Assembly (NCBI GenBank): GCA_965229685.1
Contig: OZ245920.1
Span: forward strand, 4,653,945 to 4,717,944
Length of the DNA: 64,000 nt
Source: Pacificispira sp033344895
Lineage (GTDB): Bacteria > Pseudomonadota > Alphaproteobacteria > UBA8366 > Aestuariispiraceae
Direction: 5' to 3'
A model generated the notes under the pieces. It did no database searches and had not been told where the DNA came from. It worked only from the letters and a program-made list of their open reading frames with translations. Positions 32,858-41,571 of this stretch are shown here, piece by piece (positions within the stretch are counted from its first letter, which is position 1; the number at the start of each line of letters is the position of its first letter). The position numbers and the translations under genes were made by a program.

Positions 32858-34012
32858 TCAACCCAATGCGTCTCGAAGAGATCCAGCAACGGCATTTGCG
32901 GCCGATTTCACGGGATCGGCGGCGAGATGGGCATAGCGCGCCGTGGTCTGCACCTGTGTGTGACCGAGGAGTTTTCCGATCATCGGAAGTCCGTGGCCAG
33001 CCGAAACTGCGGCGGAGGCGAAGGTGTGACGCAAATCGTGGATGCGCACATCCTCGATGCCGGCCCGTTTGCGGATTCGCCGCCATGGCGGTTGGAGGTC
33101 GGTGAGGTGGGCGCCAGGGTTCTTGCCGGTGATGACCCAGGGGTTGTCTTCAATCCGATCGATCTTGCTGAGCACCTGCAGTGCGGGTGCGCCGATGTGA
33201 ACTGTCTTCGCCCCGGTCTTGGAGTCGGGCAGGTGGAGGGCCGAGCCGTTGAAGTCGACGTAGTCCCACTTCAAGGTCATGATCTCCGACAGGCGGCATC
33301 CGGTGAAGATCAGAAGACGCAAGGCGTTGATGGCCGATTGGCTCTCAATGCCTTCCTGTTCGCATTCCCGCAGAACTTCCCCGAGTCGAGCGAGTTCCTC
33401 TTTGGTCAAGTAGCGCTCGCGCTTCTTCTCCGGGTACTTTTTGATGTGCCGGCAGGGGTTGCTGCCATCGCGGCGGAGCCCCCAGACCTCGGCGAGGTTG
33501 AATGCCTTCGACAAAAACTGAAGGCAACGGTTGGCTTGGATCGGTGTGTCGCGGAGATCGTGATGAAACTTGGCGATGTCCGACCGTTCCACCTCGCTGA
33601 CGCGCAGGTGGCCGATCCGGCTCTGGATGTAGGCTTTAGCGTAGTAGCGATAGCCGACGACCGTGCCGGGCTTACAATGCTGGGCAGCATGCTCGTCAAT
33701 GACACGTCGGCAGAGGTCGTCGATGGTGAGTTCGTTCCGGGCTTTCTCGCGAGCGCCTGCCGGATCGTCCCCGTCCTTCACGCGGCCGAGAATCTTGATT
33801 GCTTCTCCGCGCGCTTTTTCAGTCGTGAGGATGCCGTGGAGGCCGAGGCTCATGCGTCGGAACTTCCTGCCGATACGATACTGGACAAGGTAAGAGCGTT
33901 TGCCGCTGGGCAAAATGCGAGCGCCGAAGCCGGGGATTTCGCTGTCGAAAATGATGTAGTCCTTGTCTCGAACTTCGGCGGACTCGACAAGGCGTTTGGT
34001 GATCTTGGGCAT
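32858..34012 (-). CDS. Tyrosine recombinase / phage integrase
   Basis: The 384-residue protein has an N-terminal arm-binding (DUF4102-like) domain containing GFGARILPSGKRSYLVQYR, a SAM-like core-binding domain (about 95-185) and a catalytic domain with the full set of residues: Arg240 (TGCRLSEI), Lys265, His325 and Arg328 (HDLRHTFAS), His351 (LLGHTQ) and Tyr360. Integrases of this type use tRNA genes as attachment sites. The gene lies 213 bases from a 45-base tRNA-fMet fragment, which should be its attachment site. The XRE gene follows 94 bases away in the same direction. Confidence 0.9.
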   Translation of the reverse strand: MPKITKRLVESAEVRDKDYIIFDSEIPGFGARILPSGKRSYLVQYRIGRKFRRMSLGLHGILTTEKARGEAIKILGRVKDGDDPAGAREKARNELTIDDLCRRVIDEHAAQHCKPGTVVGYRYYAKAYIQSRIGHLRVSEVERSDIAKFHHDLRDTPIQANRCLQFLSKAFNLAEVWGLRRDGSNPCRHIKKYPEKKRERYLTKEELARLGEVLRECEQEGIESQSAINALRLLIFTGCRLSEIMTLKWDYVDFNGSALHLPDSKTGAKTVHIGAPALQVLSKIDRIEDNPWVITGKNPGAHLTDLQPPWRRIRKRAGIEDVRIHDLRHTFASAAVSAGHGLPMIGKLLGHTQVQTTARYAHLAADPVKSAANAVAGSLRDALG

Positions 34013-34224
34013 GGGGCAGGGGCCTCCTTCGCGGGATGGTTTCGATTAACTCGCTGCGACCCGCCGATAATCCATGGACTCACCATGGACACATGAGGGC
34101 GAAAGTCACCGCGCGTTGGTTCGAAACCACTAGAAGCTCAGTCCGCCATATTATCAAGTAATATCAATAAGTTAGAGAATTTCTGCGTAATCATTCGAAG
34201 TGGCGAGAACAAACCAAGAATCGT

Positions 34225-34270
<46 letters not shown>

Positions 34271-34371
34271 GCATACAAATACCATAGCCCCGTTCCTCCG
34301 AGCGGGGCTTCTGCTTTAGGAAGCAAATACAAAGCAGATCCCCAGACACCCAAAAGGAGGGGACGGCGCAG

Positions 34372-34659
34372 CTAATCCGACCCAACAACACGGCAGGAAT
34401 AGCGTAGATAAAGCGCCTCGGAACTCTCCGAACGCTCCTCCAGTACCGCCTCGCGCCCAAAACCCGCGCAATGACGCGCCGCCGCAGCCCCGACCTGCTG
34501 TCCAACAGGCGCGACACCAGATCCTCCCGAAACCGCCCGATACAACACAAAATCAGAACCCGACCCAACCTCCTCATAAGGGCGGGCCAGAGTGACACAG
34601 GCACTGAGCAGCAGTGCCGCCGCAAGGCCTGGCCCATACCTGGCTGGAAGATGGATCAT
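34372..34659 (-). CDS. Small lipoprotein of unknown function
   Basis: From the ATG at 34,659 the protein has 95 residues and a compact lipoprotein signal ending LLLSAC (lipobox Leu-Ser-Ala-Cys). The frame also allows an ATG at 34,683. The mature part carries two further cysteines (HCAGFGRE, YSCRVVG) that could form a disulphide. It would be anchored in the inner or outer membrane. This is the first host gene after the attachment site. I do not recognise a family. Confidence 0.6.
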   Translation of the reverse strand: MIHLPARYGPGLAAALLLSACVTLARPYEEVGSGSDFVLYRAVSGGSGVAPVGQQVGAAAARHCAGFGREAVLEERSESSEALYLRYSCRVVGSD

Positions 34660-34701
34660 TTGGGCAATGCGCCTGTCAGGCATGGCCGTCGGCGTCCTTT
34701 G

Positions 34702-35172
34702 TTAGTTCCGATGCGCCAGACAGGGGTCGAGCACGATCTGACTTTTGCCTAGCCGATCGTAGCCGCCGCTGAAGGTGACGTTGTCGCCAGATTGCATCCC
34801 GTTGGTCTGATACGCAATGCAGAGGACTTGGACCTGATCCTCGGGACACATGATCAGATAGGCCAGAGCGCCGTCGCTTCCGACATGCGTAAGCCTGCCT
34901 GGAATTGCCATGTTCAACCGCCCGTCATGATCGGGGACACGGTCGATCCAGTCTGAATTGGTTTCACATCTGGTGGGATGGCGCGGCGAGGTGTCCGCCG
35001 CGGCAAACGGACCAGCCGGGTCGCAGCACGGTTTAGCCATGGCCTTCCGAAGGGAAGGAGCGGTGATACCAAGGGTGGTGATCACAAGGGTCGCAGTGGC
35101 CGCAAATAAGGAGATGCCCTGCACCGGGGACTCCCGCTTGAGATGTTTGTTGCCCCTGTTGTCGACCGGCAT
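34702..35172 (-). CDS. Hypothetical exported protein
   Basis: The 156-residue protein has a hydrophobic N-terminal segment (residues about 19-40), after a basic stretch, that could serve as a signal or anchor, then AKPCCDP and further cysteines (RCETNSDW, IMCPEDQVQVLCIAY, LDPCLAHRN). Six cysteines in the exported part suggest disulphides. I do not recognise the family. The start is uncertain because no good ribosome site precedes the first ATG. The 280 bases beyond it toward the EF-hand gene hold no clear gene. Confidence 0.45.
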   Translation of the reverse strand: MPVDNRGNKHLKRESPVQGISLFAATATLVITTLGITAPSLRKAMAKPCCDPAGPFAAADTSPRHPTRCETNSDWIDRVPDHDGRLNMAIPGRLTHVGSDGALAYLIMCPEDQVQVLCIAYQTNGMQSGDNVTFSGGYDRLGKSQIVLDPCLAHRN

Positions 35173-35451
35173 GGTGTTTGGGTCAATGGCGCGCGGAGGC
35201 GCGAACGGGGGCGGATGTCTTGGCGGGGCCCGTTGGCGGCCCTGACCGCGTCGAACGGTGTTTCAGTCCGTCGCAAGGGGGCCAAGACACGGTTTGTGAC
35301 ACGGGCCAAAAAATATTTCAGGGCGGGGCTCCTCTCCCTCTTGCAGGTCCTCCCGGGACATCCCAATTCTTCGCGCGGGGCGGGACGGTTCCTGCCCGCG
35401 GCATCGACTAGGACGATGCCGGCATACCTGTAAAAGTGGAGAATTGCGGCA

Positions 35452-35700
35452 ATGAAACGTGTCGCATCCGCGCTCGCGGTAGCAGCGCTTCTGACTTCGT
35501 CTCTGGCCCACGCCGACGAAGCGGTCTTCAAATCTGCCGACATGAACGGTGACGGTGCGATGAGCGCCGAAGAATTCAAGGAAGCCTTCCCGTCGCTCAG
35601 CGGTGACGCCTTCACGTCCGCCGATACGGACGCGAACGGCTCGGTCAGTGCCGACGAATTCGCGGCGGCTGCCGCGGCCGGCACGATCGCGCTGGAATAA
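35452..35700 (+). CDS. Secreted EF-hand calcium-binding protein
   Basis: This 82-residue protein has a signal peptide (residues 1-21, ending AHA-DE) and two canonical 12-residue EF-hand loops: one at 30-41 with Asp30, Asn32, Asp34 and Glu41, and one at 58-69 with Asp58, Asp60, Asn62 and Glu69. It should bind two calcium ions in the periplasm or outside the cell. Its partner is unknown. The gene is followed 33 bases later by a strong intrinsic terminator, so it is transcribed alone. Confidence 0.85.
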   Translation: MKRVASALAVAALLTSSLAHADEAVFKSADMNGDGAMSAEEFKEAFPSLSGDAFTSADTDANGSVSADEFAAAAAAGTIALE

Positions 35701-35733
35701 CCTGCGACGCATCACATTTGCATGACTGACGAC

Positions 35734-35763
35734 TGCCCCCGCCGCTTGGCGGGGGCATTTTTT
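35734..35763 (+). terminator. Strong intrinsic terminator after the EF-hand gene
   Basis: TGCCCCCGCC (35,734-35,743) pairs perfectly with GGCGGGGGCA (35,748-35,757) around a GCTT loop and is followed by six T residues. It separates the EF-hand gene from the aryl-polyene-type cluster. The 130 bases after it, before the oxidoreductase ATG, should hold a promoter, but I cannot identify one with confidence. Confidence 0.85.
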
Positions 35764-35894
35764 GTGCGCACGGCATTCGCCGAAATCGAAGATGCACAAG
35801 ACTGCACCATCGGCTAGAAAACGGTCGTAACCGATCGGCGCTGCTTCGGGAGAGCGCTGCCTGTCGGGTCACCTAACCCAATTCAGAGACGCAC

Positions 35895-37244
35895 ATGCCC
35901 GAGACAGTCATTCGCCCCCAATCAGACGACCTGGACAGCGCGCAGGGCGCGCCATCTGTTCACAGCGAACGATGCTCCGTTCTGGTCATCGGTGGCGGCC
36001 CGGCAGGATCGACCACTGCGGCGCTGTTGGCGGAACGCGGTATCGACGTTCTGCTGCTGGAAAAGGAACGGCATCCGCGGTTTCACATCGGTGAATCCCT
36101 GTTGCCCCGAAACATCCCGATTCTGCGTCGGCTCGGGCTTGAGACCCGGTTGGAGGAGATCGGGGTTCTGAAGCGAGGGGCAGACTTCTCGGTCCCGGAT
36201 GGCAGCCGCCATGTCGTGTTCAATTTCTGCGAGGCCCTCCGGCCGGACGAGCCCACCGCGTTTCAGGTCCGCCGTTCCGAATTCGACCATATGTTGATCG
36301 AGAATGCGGAACGTATCGGCGCCCGAGTCTTTCAGGAGACGCGTCTGGACGATCTCGAGATACGGGACGATGGCGTCACTGCCCGGGCCGTGTCCCGGGA
36401 CGGCCAGGCGGTGATTGTTGATGCCGACTGGGTCGTCGATGCGACCGGCCGGGACAGTTACCTGAGCCGCAAGCTGGGGCTAAAGAAACGCGATCCGCGC
36501 CATGCCAGCGCCGCAGTATTCGGTCATTTTGACGGTGTTGCCCGGCGCCCGGGGCAGGAGGCCGGCAATATCAGTATCTACTGGTTTGACCAGGGATGGT
36601 TCTGGGTCATTCCGCTTCGTGATGGCTGCACCAGCGTCGGAATGGTCTGCTACCCGCGCTATCTGAAGGATCGGGGCAGCAGCCTGGAGGCGTTGTTTTT
36701 CGAGACGGTAGGCAAGACGCCCGGACTGGCCGAACGGATGCAGGCGGCCCGGGCCAGGGACGGGGTCCAGGGTACCGGCAATTTTTCCTATCGGTCGACG
36801 CGCATGTCGGGGGAGCGCTTTCTCCTGGTCGGCGATGCCTATGCCTTCATCGATCCGGTCTTTTCCAGCGGCGTCTATCTGGCGATGCAGGGCGCCGAAT
36901 ATGCCGCCGATGCGGTCGAAAGCTGTCTGAAGGACCCGAAAGGGGAGGCCCGCTACCGCCGCCGCTACGAACGCCGGGTGAAGCGCGGCCTGCGGGTTTT
37001 TTCCTGGTTCATCTACCGCTTCACCAGCCCGGCCTTCCGGACATTGTTCACACGCCCGACAAACAGGTTCTCGCTGCGTGCCGCGGTGATTTCGGTCCTC
37101 TCAGGCGATGTCTATGGTCGAACCGTTCTTTGGCCGCGCCTGATGCTGTTTCGGGCGGTCTACTGGGTGACCAGCGCCCTTCTTTGGCGCCGGGGAGGCG
37201 TCTATCGCGGCCGGCTGGAGGAACACGAAGCCCCATTCAGCTGA
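35895..37244 (+). CDS. FAD-dependent oxidoreductase, flavin halogenase-like
   Basis: The 449-residue protein has an FAD-binding GGGPAGST at residues 33-40, the FHIGESLLP motif at about 63-71 and a W-F-W-V-I-P motif at 235-240. The last two are hallmarks of FADH2-dependent halogenases of the PltA/CmlS/tryptophan halogenase superfamily. The GDAYAFIDPVFSSGVYLA segment is also typical. The C-terminal 100 residues are basic and hydrophobic. Related genes accompany aryl polyene and xanthomonadin clusters, where products can be halogenated, but some members only oxidise. The true reaction is not determined by these motifs alone. Confidence 0.75.
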   Translation: MPETVIRPQSDDLDSAQGAPSVHSERCSVLVIGGGPAGSTTAALLAERGIDVLLLEKERHPRFHIGESLLPRNIPILRRLGLETRLEEIGVLKRGADFSVPDGSRHVVFNFCEALRPDEPTAFQVRRSEFDHMLIENAERIGARVFQETRLDDLEIRDDGVTARAVSRDGQAVIVDADWVVDATGRDSYLSRKLGLKKRDPRHASAAVFGHFDGVARRPGQEAGNISIYWFDQGWFWVIPLRDGCTSVGMVCYPRYLKDRGSSLEALFFETVGKTPGLAERMQAARARDGVQGTGNFSYRSTRMSGERFLLVGDAYAFIDPVFSSGVYLAMQGAEYAADAVESCLKDPKGEARYRRRYERRVKRGLRVFSWFIYRFTSPAFRTLFTRPTNRFSLRAAVISVLSGDVYGRTVLWPRLMLFRAVYWVTSALLWRRGGVYRGRLEEHEAPFS

Positions 37245-37965
37245 CGCGGGCCAGCATCCGCTCCCGGCGAAACAGGCGCGCCAGCGACCGGCCGACAAAG
37301 TACCAATGAATGAAAAATGCCTCCAGCAGCAGTCTGGAACAGAATGCCGCGCTCCAAATCATTTGAGCTTCGGCGGCGCAGAGTGTGGGGCGCATGCCGA
37401 GCCCGCGTGCCAGGACGTCTATCCGGGCCAGGTGATACCGGTTCGAGACAATGATCGGCACCGTACTTTCGGCCGTGAAATGACCGCGGGCGGCGCGGAG
37501 ATTCTCCAGCGTATTTCGGGAGCTTTCCTCGCAGAGGATACGGTCGTCGGGGGTGCCCTGCGCCTGCAGCCATTGCCGGCCGGCCATGGCTTCGCTCAAT
37601 TCGGCGCCGGGCCGTGTGGCTCCGCCCAGAATGATGATCTGTCCGTCGGGAAAGGTGGCGGCACGGGACAGGCGCGCCCTGAAATCCGGAACCGGCGATC
37701 CGTCGGATGCAAGGCAGACTCCCGGTACAAGGATTGTCGGTGGGGGCCTGACCCGCCGCGCTGGTTCGACCGTACTCGGTGTCTTGGCGGCGTGGCGCGC
37801 GACCCGTGCGAGACAGAGCAGCAGGCTGATTCCGCCCGTCAGGACGATGCCGGCGCAGGAGGCCAGCAGCATTGCCAGGCCGTCCGGCCCCATGCTGCGC
37901 AATCGGCCGAAGCGGGACGGCACGCTTTTCGAGACGTCATGAACGGGTCCGAACGCGTCGGCCAT
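37237..37965 (-). CDS. DUF218/YdcF-like membrane protein
   Basis: From the ATG at 37,965 the protein has 242 residues: one membrane helix near residues 27-48 and then a DUF218 (YdcF/ElyC) domain with PPTILVPGVCLASDGSP, GQIIILGGATRPGAELSEA and the RNTLENLRAAR and VSNRYHLARI motifs. Proteins of this family are linked to cell envelope and undecaprenyl carrier metabolism. The frame also allows a GTG at 38,103 that would extend it by 46 residues into the region before the ACP gene. It is convergent with the oxidoreductase gene, overlapping its end by eight bases. Confidence 0.7.
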   Translation of the reverse strand: MADAFGPVHDVSKSVPSRFGRLRSMGPDGLAMLLASCAGIVLTGGISLLLCLARVARHAAKTPSTVEPARRVRPPPTILVPGVCLASDGSPVPDFRARLSRAATFPDGQIIILGGATRPGAELSEAMAGRQWLQAQGTPDDRILCEESSRNTLENLRAARGHFTAESTVPIIVSNRYHLARIDVLARGLGMRPTLCAAEAQMIWSAAFCSRLLLEAFFIHWYFVGRSLARLFRRERMLARVS

Positions 37966-38144
37966 GGTTTCGCGGAGCCGAAGCTCCGCCCCCTTCTCAC
38001 TTGCCCCTATCGATGGTTTGTCATATCTAACGCCAAGGCAATTAGCACGGTCGTAATCCCAGAATTTCAATAAGAATTTCGATCTGCGGCGCGCTCTCCT
38101 CACGTAGAGCCGGATGCAAGATGAGTTGAAAAGGTGGAAGGTAA

Positions 38145-38414
38145 GTGTCGGAAAAGTCGGCCTTTCAGGTAGAAGTCGCGGAATTGATCATTGAGGCCCT
38201 GCATCTCGAGGATGTTTCGCCCGAGGACATCGATCCCGACGAACCTCTGTTCGGGGAAGGCTTGGGGCTCGATTCCATCGATGCGCTCGAACTTTCCCTG
38301 GAAATCTCGCAACGCTATAACTACACCATTCGGTCGGACGATCCCGAGATTCAGAAAATCTTCGGCTCGCTGCGCACGTTGACGGAGGCGATCGAGGCCA
38401 ACCGCGGAGGATGA
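38145..38414 (+). CDS. Acyl carrier protein of aryl-polyene-type cluster
   Basis: This 89-residue acidic protein carries the phosphopantetheine site Ser44 in GLGLDSIDALEL. It starts with GTG, preceded by GGAAGG. It would hold the growing polyene chain as a thioester while ketosynthase, reductase and dehydratase act. Known aryl polyene clusters usually have two ACPs; only one is visible here. It is the first gene of a run of eleven + strand cluster genes. Confidence 0.8.
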   Translation: MSEKSAFQVEVAELIIEALHLEDVSPEDIDPDEPLFGEGLGLDSIDALELSLEISQRYNYTIRSDDPEIQKIFGSLRTLTEAIEANRGG

Positions 38415-38420
38415 TGGGCG

Positions 38421-39053
38421 ATGGTGTTGCAGATTCTGCGGCTTCTGATTCCCGTCCTCACGATTGCCGGCGTTCACCTCTGCATCGTCTATGGCTTCGG
38501 TCTCTATGCCCTGACTTGTCTTGCTGCGGCCGTGGGCATCAACGCGATTCTGGTTGCGCTGACACAGGGCGCGCGGGGCCTGTTCTGGATCCTGACCGGT
38601 GTGGCGGCAACCCTGGCGGCGGCGCAGATTCTGGCGGTATTTGCCGAGCCTGACATGGCGCGTATCGTCGCCTTGCCGCCCATTCTGATCCACGGATGGT
38701 TTGCCTGGATGTTCGGACGCACCTTGTTGCCGGGCCATGAACCTTTGATCCGCCGGTTCAGCCGCCTGCACAGGGACAGGTTCCCGACCGAACTGGAACG
38801 CTATACCCGTATCCTCACCATCCTCTGGACCGTATTGCTGGGCGCCTTGACGATTGCATCCGCGGGACTTGGCCTCATGGCGACGCCGGAGACATGGTCC
38901 TGGAGCGTGAACATCGCAATGCCGTTGATCTGCGTCTCCTTCTTCCTGGGCGAACATGCCTATCGCGGCATCGTCTTTCGCCATATCGGTGGCAATTCGC
39001 CGGTGGAAACGATGCGCACCCTGTTGAGCCCGAAGACCTGGATCGCACCGTGA
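38421..39053 (+). CDS. COG4648-type membrane protein (ApeG-like)
   Basis: The 210-residue protein has several hydrophobic membrane helices: one at residues about 5-20, others around 25-70, one near 130-150 and a last one near 160-178. Between helices lie PPILIHGWFAWMFGRTLLPG and then HEPLIRRFSRLHRD, and near the end SFFLGEHAYRGIVFRHI. This matches COG4648 proteins of aryl polyene clusters, found between the ACP and the AMP-ligase genes. Its role is unknown. The stop overlaps the GTG start of the ligase by four bases. Confidence 0.75.
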   Translation: MVLQILRLLIPVLTIAGVHLCIVYGFGLYALTCLAAAVGINAILVALTQGARGLFWILTGVAATLAAAQILAVFAEPDMARIVALPPILIHGWFAWMFGRTLLPGHEPLIRRFSRLHRDRFPTELERYTRILTILWTVLLGALTIASAGLGLMATPETWSWSVNIAMPLICVSFFLGEHAYRGIVFRHIGGNSPVETMRTLLSPKTWIAP

Positions 39054-40669
39054 CGGGCCCGGCGCTGATTCTCAGCGACGAAGGGCCGGTTTCGCGCGAA
39101 CAAATCTTCGCGGCGGGCGCGGAACTGGCGCACCGTCTCGCGGCGGCGGCGCCCGGACCGATCATGCCGCTCTGCAGCCGCCGTCGGGATCTCTTCGCGG
39201 CGGTCGTCGCGGGCCAGCAGGCTGGGCGAGAGATCATCCTGCCGCCCGATGACGCCCGCAGCGCGATTCGTTCGGTGCTCGGTCGATACGGATCGGCCGT
39301 GGTTCTGCTGTCAGCCCACGACCCCGATGTAAACGGCGTGGAATGCCTGCGGGTGACCGACGATTTGTTCGGCGCGGCCGCTGCGGGGACCAGCATGGTC
39401 TGGCGAAAGGATTGCGGCGTCACGCTCTACACGTCCGGATCGACGGGGGAGCCGGTTGCGCATCGCCATGACCGAAGCTTCTTTGACGCCGGTGCCGCAG
39501 CCTGGCGACGCATTCTGGGAACGGATGAAGGGCCGGTGAGCATGGTCGTCACCGTTCCCGGACAGCATATGTTCGGCTTCGAATCCAGTGTGCTGTTGCC
39601 GCTTGGCACGGATACCGTATCGGTTCTGGACGCGCGTCCCTTCTTCGCCGCGGATATCGTCCGGGCGCTGCAGGCCGTTCCCGATCGAAGGGTCCTCATT
39701 CTGACGCCCCTGCATCTCCGCGCCCTGGTCGAGACCGGAGAACGCCCGCCCCCGATCGATCGCGCGGTCGTCGCGACGGCGCCGCTGGATGCAGACCTTG
39801 CCGCCCGGGGAGAAGACCTGCTCGGCGGGCCGATCCTCGAAGTCTATGGCAGTACGGAAACCGGGATGCTGGCAACCCGACGCACAGCATTGGGGGAGGA
39901 TTTTCGCCCGCGCCTGGATGTCGGGCTGACCATAGAAACCGATGGCCAAGCTACGGCGCGCGGGGCGTTTCTGGGCGAAGGATTGGTGCTGAACGACCGG
40001 CTTGAGCCGACGGAGACCGGTTTCCGACTGGTTGCGCGGGACCGCGATCTTTTGAAGGTCGCCGGCAAGCGCGCCTCCCTGGCAGGGCTGACCGCCGCGT
40101 TGAACGACCTGCCTATGGTCCGCGACGGGGTCGTGCTGCCGCCTGCCGAACAGAACGAGGGGCATACCGCCGCCGCGCGGCCCGTCGCGGCCGTGGTTGC
40201 GGAGCCGGGTACTTCCGCCGATGACATTCGCCGTGGCATGCGTCAGCGCGTCCCATCGGTCTTTGTCCCGCGGCGCGTAGCCTTCTTGGACGATCTGCCA
40301 AGAACGGCCGTGGGTAAGGTCCAGGTGGAAACGGTGCGTGCGCTGATCGAGGAGGAGGCCGGATCTGCGATTTTGCTGCAGGAACCGGCCTTCACGATCT
40401 CAGACGAACATCCAGCTCTGCCCGGGCATTTTCCGGGAAATCCAATCGTTCCGGGGGCTGTGACGTTGGATCATGCGATTGCGGCCGCTGGGCTGAGGTC
40501 CGTCGAGGTCCTGCTGTCGGTCCGGTTTCACGATGTTCTGCGCGCCGGCGAACGCTGCACGGTCGCCAAGCGGGCAATCGGCGACGGGACCAGGGTTGCA
40601 CTGGAATGCAAGTCGGGGGACAGACGTATTCTGTCGGCAAAGGTCGCGATCCGCGGGGAGGCAGCGTGA
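39050..40669 (+). CDS. AMP-ligase fused to FabA/FabZ-like dehydratase (ApeH-ApeI-like)
   Basis: The GTG at 39,050 overlaps the preceding stop, which fixes the start; the frame upstream only shadows the membrane protein gene. The 539-residue protein has an adenylate-forming domain with the P-loop TLYTSGSTGEP at about 125-135 and VYGSTETGM at about 264, and a C-terminal region with DLPRTAVGKVQ. After residue about 445 a hot-dog domain begins, with DEHPALPGHFPGNPIVPG and candidate catalytic His460. The ligase would load an aryl acid onto ACP; the second domain would dehydrate 3-hydroxyacyl intermediates. In the E. coli cluster I remember these as separate genes. Confidence 0.8.
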   Translation: MTGPALILSDEGPVSREQIFAAGAELAHRLAAAAPGPIMPLCSRRRDLFAAVVAGQQAGREIILPPDDARSAIRSVLGRYGSAVVLLSAHDPDVNGVECLRVTDDLFGAAAAGTSMVWRKDCGVTLYTSGSTGEPVAHRHDRSFFDAGAAAWRRILGTDEGPVSMVVTVPGQHMFGFESSVLLPLGTDTVSVLDARPFFAADIVRALQAVPDRRVLILTPLHLRALVETGERPPPIDRAVVATAPLDADLAARGEDLLGGPILEVYGSTETGMLATRRTALGEDFRPRLDVGLTIETDGQATARGAFLGEGLVLNDRLEPTETGFRLVARDRDLLKVAGKRASLAGLTAALNDLPMVRDGVVLPPAEQNEGHTAAARPVAAVVAEPGTSADDIRRGMRQRVPSVFVPRRVAFLDDLPRTAVGKVQVETVRALIEEEAGSAILLQEPAFTISDEHPALPGHFPGNPIVPGAVTLDHAIAAAGLRSVEVLLSVRFHDVLRAGERCTVAKRAIGDGTRVALECKSGDRRILSAKVAIRGEAA

Positions 40670-41571
40670 ATGGGGCGACGAACAGACCGAGCGAATGGGC
40701 CGGCCGCGCCGAACGCGGCAGCCCGTTTCTAATTCGCTTCATTGTCTGGGTTGCCCGCAATATCGGCCGGGGGACGGCCCGGTTCCTGCTGCACCCGATC
40801 AGTCTCTATTTCGTGATCATGGCGCCGAATGCGCGGCGCCATTCGGCCGCCTTTCTGTCCCGGGTCCACGACCGGCCTGTCGGGATCGGGGCGGTTTACG
40901 GTCATTTCCACAGCTTTGCTGCGACGATCCTGGATCGTGTCTTTTTCCTGACCGACCGGTTCGACGTGTTTCGGTTGGAGTTTGATGGACTGGACGCCAT
41001 CGACAAGGCGGTCGAGAACGGGCGCGGCGCCATTCTGGTCGGGGCGCATTTCGGCAGTTTCGACGCGATGCGGGCATTGGCCCGCAAGCGGCCGGATCTG
41101 CGTCTCAAGGTGCTGATGCATGAGGGGCCGGATGGCCGGGTCGCGGCCGCCCTGAACCGGATCAATCCGGAACTGGCGGACACGGTTATCCCTTTGGGAC
41201 GGCCGGAAAGCATGTTGCGGGTCGGCGAATGGCTGCGTGACGGTGGGGCCATCGGTATACTGGGCGACCGGGTGCCGGCCGGGGACAAGACGCTGCGTCA
41301 ACCCTTCCTCGGCGCCCCGGCGGGATTCCCGATCTCACCCTGGATTCTGGCCGCTGTGACGGGGGCGCCGGTGGTGATGTTTGCCGGCGTGTACCAGGGT
41401 GGCAATCGCTATATGATACGGTTCCGGTACCTCGCAGAGCGGGTGCGACGGGAAAGGGGCGGGAAGACCTCCGCCATCGAACAGGAGCTCTCGCGTTACG
41501 TGGAAACACTTGAAAGATGGGTTCGGGCTCATCCCGGGAACTGGTTCAACTTCTATGATTTCTGGCATTAG
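40666..41571 (+). CDS. LPLAT-type acyltransferase
   Basis: The GTG at 40,666 overlaps the ligase stop. The 301-residue protein belongs to the LpxL/LpxM-like lysophospholipid acyltransferase group: a membrane-near N-terminal segment (FLIRFIVWVARNIGRGTARF), then GRGAILVGAHFGSFDAMR with the H-x4-D-like catalytic motif (HFGSFD), GILGDRVPAGDKTLRQPF, and a C-terminal HPGNWFNFYDFW. In aryl polyene clusters an acyltransferase attaches the polyene to a lipid or sugar carrier for display on the outer membrane. The end overlaps the next gene by 17 bases. Confidence 0.75.
   Translation: MNGATNRPSEWAGRAERGSPFLIRFIVWVARNIGRGTARFLLHPISLYFVIMAPNARRHSAAFLSRVHDRPVGIGAVYGHFHSFAATILDRVFFLTDRFDVFRLEFDGLDAIDKAVENGRGAILVGAHFGSFDAMRALARKRPDLRLKVLMHEGPDGRVAAALNRINPELADTVIPLGRPESMLRVGEWLRDGGAIGILGDRVPAGDKTLRQPFLGAPAGFPISPWILAAVTGAPVVMFAGVYQGGNRYMIRFRYLAERVRRERGGKTSAIEQELSRYVETLERWVRAHPGNWFNFYDFWH

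Noticed and set aside
38894..39049. N-terminal extension of the AMP-ligase
   Set aside because: It overlaps the COG4648 gene; the GTG at 39,050 overlaps the preceding stop as in the other cluster genes.
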